Shown piece after piece: positions 62,002 through 64,000 of a stretch of DNA of 64,000 nucleotides. The notes below the pieces were generated by a model. The model saw only the letters and a program-made list of their open reading frames with translations. It ran no database searches and had not been told where the DNA came from. Location: assembly GCF_004115745.1 (NCBI RefSeq), contig NZ_QXIL01000010.1, positions 1 through 64,000 of the forward strand, given 5' to 3'. Numbering within the stretch: position 1 is the first letter of the stretch; each line of letters begins with the position of its first letter. The DNA comes from Levilactobacillus suantsaii (GTDB taxonomy: Bacteria > Bacillota > Bacilli > Lactobacillales > Lactobacillaceae). The position numbers and the translations under genes were made by a program.

Positions 62002-63975
62002 TTACCGGTGGAACCAAACACGCATCTGGCCGTTTTCTCGGTTCGCCCAGGCGTAGTACGGAATCAGCTTCAGCTTGGTAGCCATGTCATTTGCCAGCTG
62101 AAGCGGTTGGTAAAGCGGCGCATCGGAAGCGTCACTAGCCGGCTTGGTTGCGGCAACCGTAACGATCCCGACCCCGTTAAGTAACTTTTTGTCGTATTGG
62201 TAGGTCGGCGCAACGCTCGGGTCAACGCGGTACTGCCACAGTGGCGCCGGGTTGTCGGCCTCTTCAGCGGCGTAAACGATGGGCCCGCGTTGCACGGCCA
62301 CTTGCCCGTAGTCGGCACTGACTCGGTTGTTGGCTTGCATGAACTTGACCGTCATATCGAGAGTTAGGTCAATGGTCGTGTCCGCCGTAAGTGTCAGGTA
62401 CACAAACCCGTGGTCCACAGTCGGATCTACATCTTTCCCGTTAACCTTCAAGGTAAAGTTCGGTGACCAGCCCGGAATCCGTAAGCCCAATTTTGTCGTG
62501 AGCCCCTGTGGGACCGTCACGGTGTAATGGATATCGCCAGCCCACGGAAAATGGTTGGTTTGATCAATTTCCACCCCATTATTAAAGGTGGCACGGTTGG
62601 CGATGAACTGGTGTGACAAGATTGTTTGCTGGTCCGTAACCGTGTACAGGTACTGGTCCACCGACGTAATCAAACGCGCCAGGTTGGCCGGGCAGCACGC
62701 ACAACCGAACCAGTCCGCCCGGTGGGTCAAGACATGCGACTTTCCCGGGTTCAACCGACTGGCCTTAGGGTCGGCTTCCAGCGGATTAACGTAGAAGAAA
62801 TGCTTTCCATCTAGTGACATTCCGCTGAGCGCTCCGTTGAAGAGTTCCTTTTCCAAAACATCAGCGTACTCGGCCTTGGCATCCAGATGCAACATTTGCC
62901 GAGCAAAGAAGGCCATCCCCACAGCGGCGCAGGTTTCCCCGTACATCGTGTCGTTCGGTAAATCGTAGTCGTAGGTCAGCGCTTCGCCCGAAGTCGTGGC
63001 CCCAATACTACCGGTGACATACATTTGCCGCTTGACCAGGTCGTCCCAGAACCGGTGACAGGCCGCTAACAGATCTTGGTCGCCCGTGTACCGGGCCACG
63101 TACGCCATCCCGGTACAAAGGTAGACCACCCGCACCGCATGGCCTTGCGGGACCTTTTGATCCTTGATGGGTTCCGCAGCCAGAAAGTAGGTCAAATCCG
63201 GTTCCCGCATGCCGGGGATGATGTCGCGGTCGTCGGAATCGCCGTCCTTGGCAATTTGCTGGTCGAAGAAGTCCGGGTTCTGGCCCCGTTGTGTCAAGAA
63301 GTAGTGCGCCAAGTCTAAGTATTTCTGGTCCTGAGTCACCTCGTACAGGCGAGCCAATGCCAGTTCAATCTCTGGGTGCCCATCGTACCCCGGAATCTTA
63401 CCGTCCGTCAGACCAAAGTTACGGTCGATACAATCGGCCATCCGGGTCGCAATGGCGAGCGCCTTGTGATTGCCCGTGGCTTGATAGTAGGCCACCCCAG
63501 CTTCGATGTAGTGACCCATGGTATAAAGTTCGTGAGACTGTTGGAGCCACTTGAATTTTCGTTCCGGCGCGTCAATCTGAAAATAAGTGGACAGGTAGCC
63601 ATCATCGTCCTGGGCATCGGCGATTAAATCCACCAAGTTATCCGTAATCGTTCGCAAGTCGGCGTTAGGATGGTAGTTAAAGGAATATGCCGCGGCTTCC
63701 AACCACTTATACACGTCGGTATCCTGGAACGGGAAACCGTAGTGGTGACCCGTCATCTGGCCGGCCGCAATCTTCAGGTTGGCCACGGCATGACTATTCT
63801 TATCCTGACCGTTATTTTGCGGGTCCACCGAAATCGAGATGTTCGCTTGGTCGTTCATCACCTGCCATTGATACGGCAGCACTTCCTTCACGACCAGTTC
63901 GCGGTACCGCCGCCAAAAATCCGCCGTAATTTCCACGTTTGTCGTTTGTAGTTCAGATGCAGTTTTAATTGGCAT
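62002..63975 (-). CDS. GH127 beta-L-arabinofuranosidase
   Basis: Releases L-arabinofuranose from plant-type beta-arabinosides (as HypBA1 of Bifidobacterium). The 657-residue protein has no signal peptide, so it acts inside the cell. The first part is an (alpha/alpha)6 barrel; the zinc and catalytic residues are visible as MYGETCAAVG (Glu347, Cys349) and WFGCACCPAN (Cys427, Cys428), matching the Glu-Cys-Cys-Cys site in which one Cys is the nucleophile. The rest is beta-sandwich. Frame opens at 63984; ATG 63975 follows GGAAAGGA. No transporter or other sugar gene lies to its left; its operon may continue past the right edge. Confidence 0.93.
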   Translation of the reverse strand: MPIKTASELQTTNVEITADFWRRYRELVVKEVLPYQWQVMNDQANISISVDPQNNGQDKNSHAVANLKIAAGQMTGHHYGFPFQDTDVYKWLEAAAYSFNYHPNADLRTITDNLVDLIADAQDDDGYLSTYFQIDAPERKFKWLQQSHELYTMGHYIEAGVAYYQATGNHKALAIATRMADCIDRNFGLTDGKIPGYDGHPEIELALARLYEVTQDQKYLDLAHYFLTQRGQNPDFFDQQIAKDGDSDDRDIIPGMREPDLTYFLAAEPIKDQKVPQGHAVRVVYLCTGMAYVARYTGDQDLLAACHRFWDDLVKRQMYVTGSIGATTSGEALTYDYDLPNDTMYGETCAAVGMAFFARQMLHLDAKAEYADVLEKELFNGALSGMSLDGKHFFYVNPLEADPKASRLNPGKSHVLTHRADWFGCACCPANLARLITSVDQYLYTVTDQQTILSHQFIANRATFNNGVEIDQTNHFPWAGDIHYTVTVPQGLTTKLGLRIPGWSPNFTLKVNGKDVDPTVDHGFVYLTLTADTTIDLTLDMTVKFMQANNRVSADYGQVAVQRGPIVYAAEEADNPAPLWQYRVDPSVAPTYQYDKKLLNGVGIVTVAATKPASDASDAPLYQPLQLANDMATKLKLIPYYAWANRENGQMRVWFHR

Positions 63976-64000
63976 TTTAAGCATCCTTTCCGTCTTCAGT

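Overview
The window looks like a chromosomal segment of a heterofermentative lactic acid bacterium (Lactobacillaceae, probably close to Levilactobacillus). This rests on the RexAB nuclease in place of RecBCD, a SufCDSUB iron-sulfur operon, a Lys-type MurE, the citrate lyase and pyruvate oxidase genes, CcpA-type cre boxes, and base composition near half G+C by eye. Genus assignment is inference. No mobile element, CRISPR array, prophage or tRNA gene was recognised.

Layout. Bases 1-340 are the leftward promoter region of a ribosomal RNA operon lying beyond the left edge (three tandem promoters plus a typical rrn leader). Next come an MFS transporter, lysS, murE, a glutamine-type ABC transporter, a thiolase, and two regulators: PucR type, and a NarL-type protein lacking its phospho-acceptor Asp. 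The suf operon runs leftward (20.5-14.9 kb) with a SufT-like gene and an XRE regulator. rexB-rexA follows at 28.3-20.9 kb. A dapE/argE-like peptidase gene carries an in-frame TAA. A perfect parS site lies at 30.3 kb inside an NAD(P)-binding protein gene. A purine permease is preceded by an inverted pair of PurBox-like motifs.

The metabolic core is 34.4-53.4 kb. A SorC-type regulator diverges from mae-citC-citX-citG; facing them are citD-citE-citF-lysR, a CitT-type dicarboxylate antiporter, frdA and fumC. Then come a RibF-like protein that keeps only the FAD synthetase half, pyruvate oxidase, a second lysR, and an LDH-family enzyme with Arg where lactate dehydrogenases have Gln. Read together they suggest two fates for citrate: citrate to oxaloacetate to pyruvate (CitDEF, Mae) and on to acetyl phosphate (Pox), or oxaloacetate to malate to fumarate to succinate (LDH/MDH-like enzyme, FumC, FrdA), with succinate leaving through CitT in exchange for citrate. 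This would give a heterofermenter both an electron sink and extra acetate/ATP. The roles of individual enzymes are family-level knowledge; the complete route is inference.

The right end holds pcp, a large YfhO-like membrane protein, queT, cardiolipin synthase, a membrane-anchored nuclease, a lipoprotein and a GH127 beta-L-arabinofuranosidase. Regulatory candidates noted include cre boxes at fumC and pox, a LysR-type palindrome upstream of pox, and an inverted repeat over the suf promoter.
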